A DNA stretch of 34,150 nucleotides from an uncultured Lachnospiraceae bacterium (GCA_910579325.1 CAJTTU010000004.1:26658-60807); one strand, 5' to 3'. Counted from the first letter of the stretch, positions 6,095 to 14,133 are shown. Notes: a model not told the origin generated them from the sequence alone. Numbers and translations: made by a program.

Positions 6095-7600
6095 TCATCG
6101 GCTGCGGTGCAGCTCCTCCACTTTTCTGATCACATCGTCCATCGTCGCCTTTCTGGCCATCCAGGTTTTCATCCCATAGCTGTCCGCCGCCGCTTTCGTC
6201 TGTTTTCCGATGCAGACCGCATTGACCAAACCATAGTCCATACCCTTCGTCGCTTCGGCAAATCCTCTGACCGTGGAAGCGCTGGTAAATACGGCGTAGT
6301 CAATATTTCCTTTCTCAAACTCCGCCCGTTCCTGAATCAGATGAGAGGTTTCATATAACGTATCATAGACAGGCACATCGTCGATTTCCACATCCCTGCC
6401 CGCAAAAGCATCGATCAGCTCCCGGGTGCCCATAGCCGCCCGGGGAATCAGGAGCCGCTCGCCGCCCTGACACTGTGCCGCCACGGCCTGCCCCAGCGAC
6501 TGGCCGTCGAAAACCTCCGGCATACAGTCGGCAAACAGCCCCCGTTCTTCCAGCGCCTTTTTCGTTCCCTGGCCGATCACGCCGATTTTTATCCCGTATA
6601 AGTTCCTGATATCAACGCCATATTCTTTCAGTCTGTCAAAAAACACTTTGACGCCCACCTGACTGGTAAATAAAAGCCACTGGTACCGCCCCAGATCCCG
6701 GCAGCATTCCTCCAAAGCCCGGTTATCCTGAATCGCCTCCGTGCGGATAGCCGGCAGCTCCACCACCTCGGCTCCCTTTTCCCGCAACTTCTGAGACATG
6801 ACGGAAGCCAGCTCTCTGGGCCTAGTCACCAGCACCCGGCAGCCAAACAGCGACAATTTTTCATACCAGGCAAAATTCTCTGCCAGACTGCACACCTTAC
6901 CCACCACGATAATGGCAGGGGTTTCTATTTTCGCCGCGTCCGAAGCCGCTTTCAATGTGCTGACCGTGGCCACTACCCGCTTCTGTCTGGCCGTGGTTCC
7001 TTTCTGCAGTACCGCCGCCGGCATATCCGGATCCATACCGCCCTTTTGCAGTCCGTCACAGATATCCGCCATGGCGGTGATACCCATCAGAAACACCAAC
7101 GTCCCTTTCGTCCGCACCAGCGCCTCAAAATCGATGTCGTATTCCTGTCCCTTTCTCTTATGCCCCGTAATAATATGAAGCGACGACGTAAAATCCCTGT
7201 GGGTCACCGGAATCCCGTTATAAGCGGGAACCGACAGCGGAGACGTCACGCCGGGCACAACCTCATAGGGAATGCCATGCTCCGTCAGAAGCTCCAGCTC
7301 CTCGCCGCCTCTGCCGAACATAAAGGGATCTCCCCCTTTCAGCCGCACCACCCGTTTTCCCGCCCGGGCTTCTTCAAGCAGTACCTGATTGATCTGCCAC
7401 TGAGGCATCGTGTGATTTCCGGCCCGCTTTCCCACATCGATCAATTTCACGCCGGCCGGCACCATGGACAGAACTCCATGCCCCACCAGGGCGTCATAAA
7501 CCACCACCTCTGCCCGCTCCAGCACCTGTTTTCCTTTTAACGTAAATAATCCGGCATCGGAAGGGCCCGCTCCTACCAGCCATACTTTTCCTGTACTCAT
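6095..7600 (-). CDS. cobA-hemD: uroporphyrinogen-III C-methyltransferase / uroporphyrinogen-III synthase fusion
   Basis: This 501-residue protein joins two activities. Residues 1-240 are the SAM-dependent methyltransferase (SUMT/CobA) with VGAGPSD at 9-15, VRLKGGDPFMFGRGGE at about 85-100 and the PGVTS loop. The usual GPGD motif reads GPSD here. It methylates uroporphyrinogen III to precorrin-2. Residues about 255-500 match uroporphyrinogen-III synthase (HemD), starting at GCRVLVTRPRELA, with the typical late TSASTVRGF. HemD closes the tetrapyrrole made by HemC. Fusion of both on one chain steers product towards siroheme and cobalamin. CAGGAG lies 7 bases before the ATG. The gene starts 22 bases after hemC ends. 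No siroheme synthase-type dehydrogenase is adjacent. Confidence 0.95.
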   Translation of the reverse strand: MSTGKVWLVGAGPSDAGLFTLKGKQVLERAEVVVYDALVGHGVLSMVPAGVKLIDVGKRAGNHTMPQWQINQVLLEEARAGKRVVRLKGGDPFMFGRGGEELELLTEHGIPYEVVPGVTSPLSVPAYNGIPVTHRDFTSSLHIITGHKRKGQEYDIDFEALVRTKGTLVFLMGITAMADICDGLQKGGMDPDMPAAVLQKGTTARQKRVVATVSTLKAASDAAKIETPAIIVVGKVCSLAENFAWYEKLSLFGCRVLVTRPRELASVMSQKLREKGAEVVELPAIRTEAIQDNRALEECCRDLGRYQWLLFTSQVGVKVFFDRLKEYGVDIRNLYGIKIGVIGQGTKKALEERGLFADCMPEVFDGQSLGQAVAAQCQGGERLLIPRAAMGTRELIDAFAGRDVEIDDVPVYDTLYETSHLIQERAEFEKGNIDYAVFTSASTVRGFAEATKGMDYGLVNAVCIGKQTKAAADSYGMKTWMARKATMDDVIRKVEELHRSR

Positions 7601-7622
7601 TCTGATCTCCTGTCTTCCGTAT

Positions 7623-8567
7623 TCATCGTTTTCCTGCCAGATAATCCGTTCTCAGCTTCTCCGCCAGATCCGCTCCCATCTTTTCCGCCGTTTCCTCATC
7701 TGCCTCTGCCCATGTTTCTCCCGTCAGCCAGCCCTTTGTGGCCTCGTCATAATACAGCCCTCTTAAATGAAGCTTACCGTCTTCCACCTTCGCGTGAGCC
7801 GCCACCGGCGAACTGCAGCCGCCTTCCAGCTTCCGCACAAAAGCTCTCTCGCACAGGGCGCACAGAGTCCCTTCCCGGTCCTGAAAGGAATCCAGAAAGC
7901 CGTAATCCTCCCCTGCCCGGCCCTGCACCGCCAGAATGCCCTGGCCTGCGGCGGGAATGATTTCTTCCGGCTCAAAATACCGGCTGATCCTGTGTTCAAG
8001 CCCCAGCCGTTTCACACCGGCCGCCGCCAGAAGGGTGGCGCCGTACTCTCCCGAATCCAGTTTGTTCAGTCTGGTCTGCACATTTCCCCGGATCAGTTTG
8101 AACCGGGCCTGGGGATACAGCTTTCCAAACTGCAGCATTCTGCGCAGGCTGGAACAGCCTACCGGTTTTGAAAAATCTGGTTCTTTTGTCCCGGCCGGCA
8201 AAATCAGGACGTCTCTGGGGTCTTCCCTCTTGGAGAAAGCCACGATCGGCAGTCCTTCCGGAACCTCCATGGGCATGTCTTTCAGACTATGTACCGACAT
8301 ATCGCTGCGCCCGTCTATCAGCGCCTTATCCAGTTCCTTGACGAACAGCCCTTTCCCGCCTACCTTGTCCAGACTCCTGTCCAGAATGATATCTCCGGTG
8401 GTTTTCATCGTCACCAGCTCCAGCTGAAGCTTCGGGCGGCGGGCTTTGATATGGTCCAGCACCATCTGAGACTGCACCACCGCCAGCTTACTCTCCCGGC
8501 TCCCGATCCGCCAGACGGCATCTTTCTTCTTTTTTGCCCTCTGGCCCTCAGTACAAATTTCACTCAT
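7623..8567 (-). CDS. hemC: hydroxymethylbilane synthase (porphobilinogen deaminase)
   Basis: HemC joins four porphobilinogens into hydroxymethylbilane, the substrate of the HemD domain encoded next. The 314-residue sequence has RIGSRESKLAVVQ (20-32), the catalytic loop GGKGLFVKELDKAL (70-83) and VHSLKDMP (92-99) with the essential aspartate, GCSSLRR (137-143), and the dipyrromethane cofactor cysteine Cys251 in EGGCSSPVAAHA. About 15 Lys/Arg-rich residues precede the conserved core. AAGGATG lies upstream of the ATG. It is the first gene of the unit. hemA and hemL are not present here. Upstream 8568-8708 is AT-rich; a TATGAT -10-like element is visible but no convincing -35. Confidence 0.96.
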   Translation of the reverse strand: MSEICTEGQRAKKKKDAVWRIGSRESKLAVVQSQMVLDHIKARRPKLQLELVTMKTTGDIILDRSLDKVGGKGLFVKELDKALIDGRSDMSVHSLKDMPMEVPEGLPIVAFSKREDPRDVLILPAGTKEPDFSKPVGCSSLRRMLQFGKLYPQARFKLIRGNVQTRLNKLDSGEYGATLLAAAGVKRLGLEHRISRYFEPEEIIPAAGQGILAVQGRAGEDYGFLDSFQDREGTLCALCERAFVRKLEGGCSSPVAAHAKVEDGKLHLRGLYYDEATKGWLTGETWAEADEETAEKMGADLAEKLRTDYLAGKR

Positions 8568-8708
8568 CTTGTTTCATCCTTTTCTTAAATTTTATTTTTT
8601 CACGGAATTTAAGCCGGATTTTTTCCTTTTCTTCTCTTTTTCGTCTCTATCATAGCATAAAACGGAAGAAAAGAACAGATGCTTTCCTGTATTCTGAAAA
8701 GACCGTTC

Positions 8709-8740
8709 TAAAAGGGGACTCCGCATCCGGAATCCCCTTT
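8709..8740 (-). terminator. terminator after the MFS transporter gene
   Basis: AAAGGGGA-CTCCG-CAT-CCGGA-TCCCCTTT forms a strong hairpin with a TTTT run on the minus strand, about 40 bases beyond the transporter stop codon and upstream of the hemC promoter region. Confidence 0.75.
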
Positions 8741-8780
8741 ATATAAAGAAACGATACTATAAAATTTCTTGCGTTTTTTC

Positions 8781-10067
8781 CTATTTAGCTTTCTTTGCCT
8801 GAATCGCCATCCTCTTTTCTTTCGTCAGGTTCATCCACAGAAGCGTCGCAATCAGTCCGATCACGGCCAGCCCCGCCAGTATTCCGAAAAACACTTTATA
8901 ACCTGCCGCGCCGGCCCAGCGGTCCAGACATAATCCGGCCACCATCGGCGCGAAAAATTCCACGCTGTATCCCAGAGGCGTAACGATCGCCGTCGCCGTT
9001 CCCGTAATTTCCAGCGGATAGTCCCCTTCTTCCATAATGGCAAAATGCATGGACTGGCATGCGTACATGGAAGCATAGATAGCCGCGATAAAAATCAGCA
9101 GCATCCAGATCAGAGACGGATTTCCCGGCGTCAGAATCACGCCCAGCGTTCCTACAATCATCACCACATAAGAAATGGCGCAGATTCTGGAAGAACCAAA
9201 CTTATCTGCGGCAAACCCTGCCACAAAACAGCCCACCGGCCGGACATACTGTGAAAAATATCCCATCGCCGCGCCGATCACCGCCGTTGCGCCGAATACA
9301 GCCGTCGTGTAAGGCGTAATATAGAAATAACTGCAGCACATGGCATAAGAGCAGAAGATAATGATTGCCTGCAGCCATGTGGTGGGAAGCTTCAATACTT
9401 TTTTCAGCACCGGCACGTCGATCAGCGGCTTTTTCTCTGTTTTTTCTTCTGTCTCAGTCTCTTTGTACATACAGAACACAAGAACGCCCAGCAGCACATT
9501 GATGGCCGAATAAATTGTCATCACGGAAGTCAGCGCCGCCTTATCGGAAATCTTCGCGGACAGAATGCCGAATAAAGATAAAATCAGCGCGGACTGCACC
9601 ATATTGGTAATGCCGCGGCCGCCCTCAAATAAACCGAAGGCGCGTCCCTGCTCCTCGGAGCTTGCCAGCGAACGAATCGCCTTTACCAGCGCCGCCCAGA
9701 ATGTAAGAATCGACGTAATGCCCCAGATGGCATGAATCGCGAACACAACAGGGTAGGGCGGATAAAACACCAGCACAAACCCCAGCGCCCCTGTCACCAC
9801 CAGCGACAGCGTCATCAGGTTCTTGGCCGGCCAGCGGTCCGCGCAGAACCCGCCCAGAAAATAAGCTACGGTCGCGAACCCGCCGTAAGCGCTTCCCAAA
9901 GCGCCCATCTGGGTATTCGTCAGATGAAAATATTCCACAAATGTATCATAGTAATAGCTTCTGAAATAAGGGAGCGCATAAACCAGCGCGCCCGAAATAA
10001 TCAGAATAATCAGCGTTGGCATATTCTTTTTCAGCTTTCCCCCGGTAGATTCCATATTTGTACTCAT
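8781..10067 (-). CDS. MFS transporter, substrate unknown
   Basis: A 428-residue, strongly hydrophobic protein with about 12 predicted membrane helices and the central cytoplasmic loop typical of the major facilitator superfamily (charged stretch KETETEEKTEKK at about 200-211). The loop between helices 2 and 3 has GGFCADRWPAKN, matching the family A-motif pattern, and a similar GFAADKFGSSR occurs in the second half. The segment around GRAFGLFEGGRGI resembles NarK/sugar-phosphate-type permeases, but the substrate cannot be read from the sequence. AGGAGGG lies 7 bases before the ATG. It is downstream of the M24 hydrolase gene on the same strand, so the two may share substrate and transcript; a repeat-rich gap of 222 bases separates them. 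Confidence 0.85.
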   Translation of the reverse strand: MSTNMESTGGKLKKNMPTLIILIISGALVYALPYFRSYYYDTFVEYFHLTNTQMGALGSAYGGFATVAYFLGGFCADRWPAKNLMTLSLVVTGALGFVLVFYPPYPVVFAIHAIWGITSILTFWAALVKAIRSLASSEEQGRAFGLFEGGRGITNMVQSALILSLFGILSAKISDKAALTSVMTIYSAINVLLGVLVFCMYKETETEEKTEKKPLIDVPVLKKVLKLPTTWLQAIIIFCSYAMCCSYFYITPYTTAVFGATAVIGAAMGYFSQYVRPVGCFVAGFAADKFGSSRICAISYVVMIVGTLGVILTPGNPSLIWMLLIFIAAIYASMYACQSMHFAIMEEGDYPLEITGTATAIVTPLGYSVEFFAPMVAGLCLDRWAGAAGYKVFFGILAGLAVIGLIATLLWMNLTKEKRMAIQAKKAK

Positions 10068-10111
10068 ATTAAAACCCTCCTGCTAAAAATCATACAAAAA
10101 CACTCCTGCAA

Positions 10112-10280
10112 AGTCTTCGTGAAGACCCGCCGTGAATAAGAATCCTGCTTTGCAGGATTCTGCGCCGCAAACGCGTCGCTTTCAAGCGACAACTTCCTCT
10201 GCGTTTGCGTGTGCATCCTTGCGGAGCGTTTCTGATATCATAGGGAAGTTCGTCGAACTTTCCTATGATAGAACAAAGCG
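10112..10280. repeat. mosaic of palindromic repeats (REP-like)
   Basis: Several stem-loops are packed in this gap: AATCCTGC-TTT-GCAGGATT (10141-10159), TCGCTT-TC-AAGCGA, CGCAAACG...CGTTTGCG, and a large near-palindrome around GAAGTTCG/CGAACTT ending in CTATGAT (10237-10269). Pieces recur elsewhere: CTTGCGGAGCGTTTC...ATATCATAG resembles 3403-3423, and AACTTTCCTATGAT...CAAAGC recurs at 27698-27718. This looks like a dispersed non-coding repeat family rather than a gene. Confidence 0.7.
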
Positions 10281-10289
10281 CTGTGTATG

Positions 10290-11411
10290 TTACAGCGGCA
10301 AAATATTATCCCGCAGTTCTTTTGAATGAGAAGTCAGGATCCGGCACCCCTCTCCCGTTACCAGAATATCGTCTTCAATTCTGACGCCGCCGACCCCTTC
10401 CAGATAGATGCCCGGCTCAATGGTAAAGGTCATGCCTTCCTCCAGAATCAGTTCATTGACCGACGTAATATACGGTTCTTCATGAACGCTCAGCCCCAGC
10501 CCATGGCCGGTCCGGTGCAGAAAATATTCTCCGTACCCGGCATTTTTAATGTAATCCCTGGCAGCCCGGTCCACCTCTTTTGCCGCTACTCCCGGTTTCA
10601 CGGCGGCGATCGCCGCCAGATTCGCCTGGAGTACTATATCATAAATCTCCGCCATTTTCGGATTCCCCACCTCGCCGATAAACAGGCAGCGACTGATATC
10701 TGACCAGTAATATCGGTAATATGCGCAAAAATCCAGCAGAATAATATCGCCGTACTGAAACGCGTAATCGCCGGACACGCCGTGAGGATTGGCGGAATCG
10801 GCGCCGCCCTGCACCAGAATGATCACTTCGTCGGTGACAAAACCGGGAAACTTTGACATATAGGCAAACAGCATCATATGCAGATCTTTTTCCGTCATAC
10901 CCGGTTTTATTTTATCCGACACATAGGCAATAGCCCGGTCCACAATCTCGGCGGCAAACTGTATATATTTTACTTCTGTCTCGTCCTTGCGCATCCGAAG
11001 CCTGGCGATACAGTCTCCGATATCCTGGACTTCACAGTTCAGATTTTGAAACAGTTCTCCTGTCGCCATGGAAAAATATTTTTTCTCCACGGCCAGCTTC
11101 TTGCAGTCCCCCACAGCCTGACGAATCGCTTCCATCGGACCGTCGCTGTCCAGATAAATCATTTCCGGAACGGTTCCCTTCATACAGCCGGTATCCACGC
11201 TGGGATTTACCATCGCCAGAGTGTTCCGCTCCGCATCCAGCGTCAGCCCGTAATAACGCTCATAGGGAATCACGTGAATGCCTGTCAGATAATCGATCGT
11301 CATCGGGTCGCCTACGATTGCTTTCTGAAAACCTGCGTCCCGCAAAAGCGCGAAAGCCCTTTCCTGACGTTTTTTCAAAGCCTCCATATACGCTTTGTTT
11401 TTTCCTTTCAT
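10290..11411 (-). CDS. M24 family metallohydrolase (Xaa-Pro peptidase / creatinase fold)
   Basis: The 373-residue product has an N-terminal creatinase-type domain (about 1-140) and a C-terminal pita-bread metallopeptidase domain. All five metal ligands are present: Asp227 and Asp238 (LLDFCAYYRYYWSD), His303 (HRTGHGLGLSVHEEP), Glu332 (FTIEPGIY) and Glu346 (VRIEDD). It is therefore probably an active dinuclear metalloenzyme. The family includes Xaa-Pro aminopeptidases, prolidases and creatinases, which cannot be told apart with certainty here. The first ATG has no strong ribosome site; Met9 is an alternative. It has its own promoter, sharing a 17-bp sequence with the mttB promoter, and lies in the XRE-cupin/mttB region. 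That context raises the possibility that it acts on an N-methylated or proline-containing compound. Confidence 0.88.
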   Translation of the reverse strand: MKGKNKAYMEALKKRQERAFALLRDAGFQKAIVGDPMTIDYLTGIHVIPYERYYGLTLDAERNTLAMVNPSVDTGCMKGTVPEMIYLDSDGPMEAIRQAVGDCKKLAVEKKYFSMATGELFQNLNCEVQDIGDCIARLRMRKDETEVKYIQFAAEIVDRAIAYVSDKIKPGMTEKDLHMMLFAYMSKFPGFVTDEVIILVQGGADSANPHGVSGDYAFQYGDIILLDFCAYYRYYWSDISRCLFIGEVGNPKMAEIYDIVLQANLAAIAAVKPGVAAKEVDRAARDYIKNAGYGEYFLHRTGHGLGLSVHEEPYITSVNELILEEGMTFTIEPGIYLEGVGGVRIEDDILVTGEGCRILTSHSKELRDNILPL

Positions 11412-11427
11412 AAAAAATTCAGCAAAA

Positions 11428-11444
11428 ATTTCACATATAAAATA
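11428..11444. promoter_or_regulatory. candidate operator shared with the mttB promoter (copy 1)
   Basis: ATTTCACATATAAAATA, identical over 17 bases to 12591-12607. It lies at about +4 to +20 of the predicted M24 gene transcript, a position typical of repressor sites. Orientation relative to transcription is opposite to the mttB copy. Confidence 0.5.
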
Positions 11445-11453
11445 TTTTTCATT

Positions 11454-11482
11454 ATTATATCAATTTTTTATACTTTTTTCAA
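11454..11482 (-). promoter_or_regulatory. promoter of the M24 hydrolase gene
   Basis: TTGAAA (11477-11482), a 17-base spacer and a perfect TATAAT (11454-11459) on the minus strand, placing transcription start near 11447, about 36 bases before the first ATG. Confidence 0.75.
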
Positions 11483-11612
11483 TATCATAATAATATTTTC
11501 ATGCAGATTAGGTAATATTGCATAATTTATTACAGCGATCATCCGCATATTTTTATTAATTATGTTATAATATATTTTTCACATGCTGCATATCACTGTT
11601 TTACACCGCCTG

Positions 11613-11660
11613 AAAAGGCCGGGCATCGATTCGTCTGCGGAATCAAAGCCCGGCCTTTTT
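11613..11660 (-). terminator. terminator after the XRE-cupin regulator
   Basis: AAAAGGCCGGGC and GCCCGGCCTTTTT form a 12-bp stem with a 23-base loop. The minus-strand transcript ends in a T-run, separating the regulator from the M24 gene downstream. Confidence 0.85.
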
Positions 11661-11683
11661 ACAGGACATGCGGTTATGTAGTT

Positions 11684-12235
11684 TTATTCTTCTTTTTCCC
11701 AGAATCTGGCCCAATAGGACACGGAATTCTCTTCGCGGGGATTAAAATAGCAGTGGCGGCTCTGGGCCTTAATCAAAATACTGTCTCCTTCCTGCAATTC
11801 AAACTTCCTGTCGTCAATCATGACTACCAGCTCTCCGGAAATCACCGTGCCCACCTCGTCGCATTCATGGGTCCACCACAGGCCGTCAGTCTTGCTGTGC
11901 GGCTCCACGATCATATACAGAAAAGACGAATTTTTCATACCGAAATCAATATTTTCCAGTCGGATATTACTGTCTTCATCCACCGTAATCTCTCTGTCTT
12001 TCCTGCGGACTACAATCTTGGATTCCGCATTCCTTTCCAGCAGATCCGTAAGCGAATTGCCGAAAACCTCACAGATCTTCTGTATATTCTCCAGAGTAGG
12101 ACTGCACATATTCCGCTCCAGATTACTCAGGTAACCGATGGACAGGCCGGTCGCCCCGGACATTTGCTGCAATGTGATTCCCTTTGACTTTCTAAGGCTC
12201 CGGATGCTGCTGCCGATATGCTTGATGTCGCTCAT
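11684..12235 (-). CDS. XRE family regulator with C-terminal cupin domain
   Basis: This 183-residue protein combines an HTH_3 DNA-binding domain (about residues 8-62, SKGITLQQMSGATGLSIGYLSNLERN) with a cupin beta-barrel (about 105-180, with the WTHECDEVGTVISGELVV and LQEGDSILI strands). The cupin part usually senses a small ligand. Members of this class often control uptake and catabolism of amino acids, amines or betaines. The gene is divergent from the MttB homolog and upstream of the M24 hydrolase and MFS transporter genes, so it is the likely regulator of all three; a shared sequence in two promoters supports this. It is monocistronic, with its own promoter and terminator. Confidence 0.92.
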   Translation of the reverse strand: MSDIKHIGSSIRSLRKSKGITLQQMSGATGLSIGYLSNLERNMCSPTLENIQKICEVFGNSLTDLLERNAESKIVVRRKDREITVDEDSNIRLENIDFGMKNSSFLYMIVEPHSKTDGLWWTHECDEVGTVISGELVVMIDDRKFELQEGDSILIKAQSRHCYFNPREENSVSYWARFWEKEE

Positions 12236-12343
12236 TCTTTACATTCCCCAGGTTCTTTGATCTCACGTAAATGTCTCAGATAGAAAAATCAGGTGGCCAT
12301 ACATATTTTTACAAAATTTTTCAGCCGGCGCAATGATAATTTC

Positions 12344-12372
12344 AGTATATCGTTATTTGGGTAAAAATGCAA
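12344..12372 (-). promoter_or_regulatory. promoter of the XRE-cupin gene
   Basis: TTGCAT (12367-12372), 17-base spacer, TATACT (12344-12349) on the minus strand; start near 12337, giving a leader of about 100 bases. Confidence 0.6.
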
Positions 12373-12545
12373 TCTTTTTTGCGGTCACACCTTTTCAAAC
12401 TTTTTCAAACCTTTTCAGACCTTTCAGGCGCATATTTCCGGCTTTTCCGGTATCAGTCAGCTGTCTGACCGGCCTTTCTGATGCTTCCACGTTTTCATTA
12501 TTTGTGAAATATTACTAATTAATTTCATAATAAAAAATTTTATAG

Positions 12546-12574
12546 TTGACTTTTTCATATCCGTGTGCTATTTT
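12546..12574 (+). promoter_or_regulatory. promoter of the MttB homolog
   Basis: TTGACT (12546-12551), 17-base spacer and an extended -10 TGC-TATTTT (12566-12574). Transcription would begin near 12581. Confidence 0.7.
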
Positions 12575-12590
12575 GAATACACAGCAATAT

Positions 12591-12607
12591 ATTTCACATA
12601 TAAAATA
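12591..12607. promoter_or_regulatory. candidate operator shared with the M24 promoter (copy 2)
   Basis: The same 17-base sequence as at 11428-11444, at about +11 to +27 of the mttB transcript. TGTGAAAT at 12503-12510 is an inverted match to its ATTTCACA half. Confidence 0.5.
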
Positions 12608-12663
12608 AACACAACCAATCACACAAAATCATTTTATCCATTATTTAAGAGGGGGTCTGAATA

Positions 12664-14091
12664 ATGATACCATTTATGAGCTATTTGAATACGGAACAGC
12701 TGGAACAGCTGCATCGAAGCGGAATTGAGATTCTGCAGAAATTCGGTATGCGGGTAGAAGACCCGGCGATGCGGGATCTGCTGGTTCAGAACGGGTGTAC
12801 CGCCGACGGAGAGCGCATTAAATTTTCCGAAGATCTGATCGGAAAGGCTGTCCGGAATCAGAGAAAACAGGTGACCATGACAGCGAGAAACGGCGCTTCC
12901 GTAGATTTCCGCCTGGGCAATACCTACTCCCACAGCACCGGCGGCGCGCCCTGGATCGCCGATCCGGTTACCGGCAAGAGAAGAAACGGCATGCTGTCTG
13001 ACTTAATCGATACGATTCATATTATGAATCAGCTGGATTCCCTGACCATTCCCTGCGCGCTGGTATATCCCAGCGACGTGCCGGCGGCAGTCAGCCAGCT
13101 GACCCAGACGGCCACCATGCTGAAATACTCCCGGAAGCCCATCTACGGCCCCGGCGTATCTACGGCAGATAACGCAAAATATATCGTAGAACTGTTTAAG
13201 CTTTACGGCGGCAGCCAGCTGGCTGACAATCCCATCGGCATGGTCGGCGTTTCACCGGAATCTCCGCTGTTCCTGCCGAAAGAGATTACCGATACCATGA
13301 AATATATTATCGGCGCAGGCATTCCCACCAGCATCCTGGCAGCGCCCATGGGCGGTCTGACCGCGCCGGTAACGGTTGTTGGCTGCGTCGCCCAGGCCCA
13401 TGCGGAAATCCTGGGATTCGCGTCGCTGGCTTATTTAATCAATCCGGACTGCGTACTGTTCTACGGTTCCAGAACCTTCTTTGCCAATATGAAGAATGGA
13501 CAGAGCATTCTGGGCCTGCCGGAAACCGGTATTTCCAGCGCCATCTGCGCACAGCTGGCCACACATCTGGGATGGATGTCCGACGTCTACGGCCTGTCCT
13601 GTACCAGCTGCGCCATGGACGAGCAGGCCGGCTATGAAAAAATGATGAACGCCCTGCTGCCGGCCATGGCAGGCGCCACTCTGATCACCGGCTTCGGCAG
13701 CACCGCCAGCGTTATGTGCTGTTCTTTAAGCCAGCTGGTTATCGACGACGATATCCTCAGCATGATTTACCGCTCCAGACGGGCCGCGGAAATCAGCAGC
13801 GATATTCTCGGATTTGACGCTATCGACTGCGTAATCAACGAAGGCGAAACTTTCTTAGAACAGGAACATACCGTGGAATACCTGATGGAAAAAGAAATTT
13901 TCACACCGAAGATCGGCTTCGACAGCGTATGGGCCGACTGGCTGAAACGGGGAGAAGTTCCCTTAAGCGTCAATGCGCAGAAACGGGCGGAAGAACTGCT
14001 GGCAAGAGACGCCGGCCTGCCTGTGGACGATACGCTGGACAGGGAAGCAGAGAAAATCCTGGCCGCGGCGAAAACAGAACTAATCAAATAA
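12664..14091 (+). CDS. MttB-family corrinoid methyltransferase without pyrrolysine
   Basis: The 475-residue product belongs to the trimethylamine methyltransferase (MttB, COG5598) family by overall sequence: an N-terminal SYLNTEQLEQLHRSGIEILQKFG, then GVSPESPLFL, and a C-terminal half with CAMDEQAGYEKMMNALLPAMAGATLITG. No in-frame amber codon occurs, so it lacks the pyrrolysine of true MttB. Characterised non-Pyl members demethylate quaternary amines (glycine betaine, proline betaine, carnitine, gamma-butyrobetaine) and pass the methyl to a corrinoid protein. Which substrate this one uses cannot be read here. AGAGGGGG precedes the ATG. It is a single-gene transcript with its own promoter and terminator. 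No corrinoid protein or MtrH-like partner is adjacent, which is unusual because these are often co-encoded. Confidence 0.93.
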   Translation: MIPFMSYLNTEQLEQLHRSGIEILQKFGMRVEDPAMRDLLVQNGCTADGERIKFSEDLIGKAVRNQRKQVTMTARNGASVDFRLGNTYSHSTGGAPWIADPVTGKRRNGMLSDLIDTIHIMNQLDSLTIPCALVYPSDVPAAVSQLTQTATMLKYSRKPIYGPGVSTADNAKYIVELFKLYGGSQLADNPIGMVGVSPESPLFLPKEITDTMKYIIGAGIPTSILAAPMGGLTAPVTVVGCVAQAHAEILGFASLAYLINPDCVLFYGSRTFFANMKNGQSILGLPETGISSAICAQLATHLGWMSDVYGLSCTSCAMDEQAGYEKMMNALLPAMAGATLITGFGSTASVMCCSLSQLVIDDDILSMIYRSRRAAEISSDILGFDAIDCVINEGETFLEQEHTVEYLMEKEIFTPKIGFDSVWADWLKRGEVPLSVNAQKRAEELLARDAGLPVDDTLDREAEKILAAAKTELIK

Positions 14092-14133
14092 ATACCCGGC
14101 TTTGCGGATCAGAAACGAAAAGCTGAGTTAAAA

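Larger units (their letters stand above)
12236..12663. other. divergent regulatory region between the XRE-cupin gene and mttB
   Basis: The 428-base gap holds no gene. It contains the XRE-cupin promoter, the mttB promoter, one copy of the shared 17-bp element and a TGAAAT-N11-ATTTCA inverted repeat (12505-12527) just upstream of the mttB -35 box. A T-rich run with three CTTTTCAAAC-like repeats lies at 12388-12420. Confidence 0.7.

Noticed and set aside
10132..10329. 65-codon frame in the gap between M24 and MFS genes
   Set aside because: It lies in palindromic repeat DNA and has no ribosome site or protein-like composition.
12664..14091. Pyrrolysine-containing MttB
   Set aside because: The frame contains no internal TAG codon; it ends at TAA, so this is the non-Pyl type.
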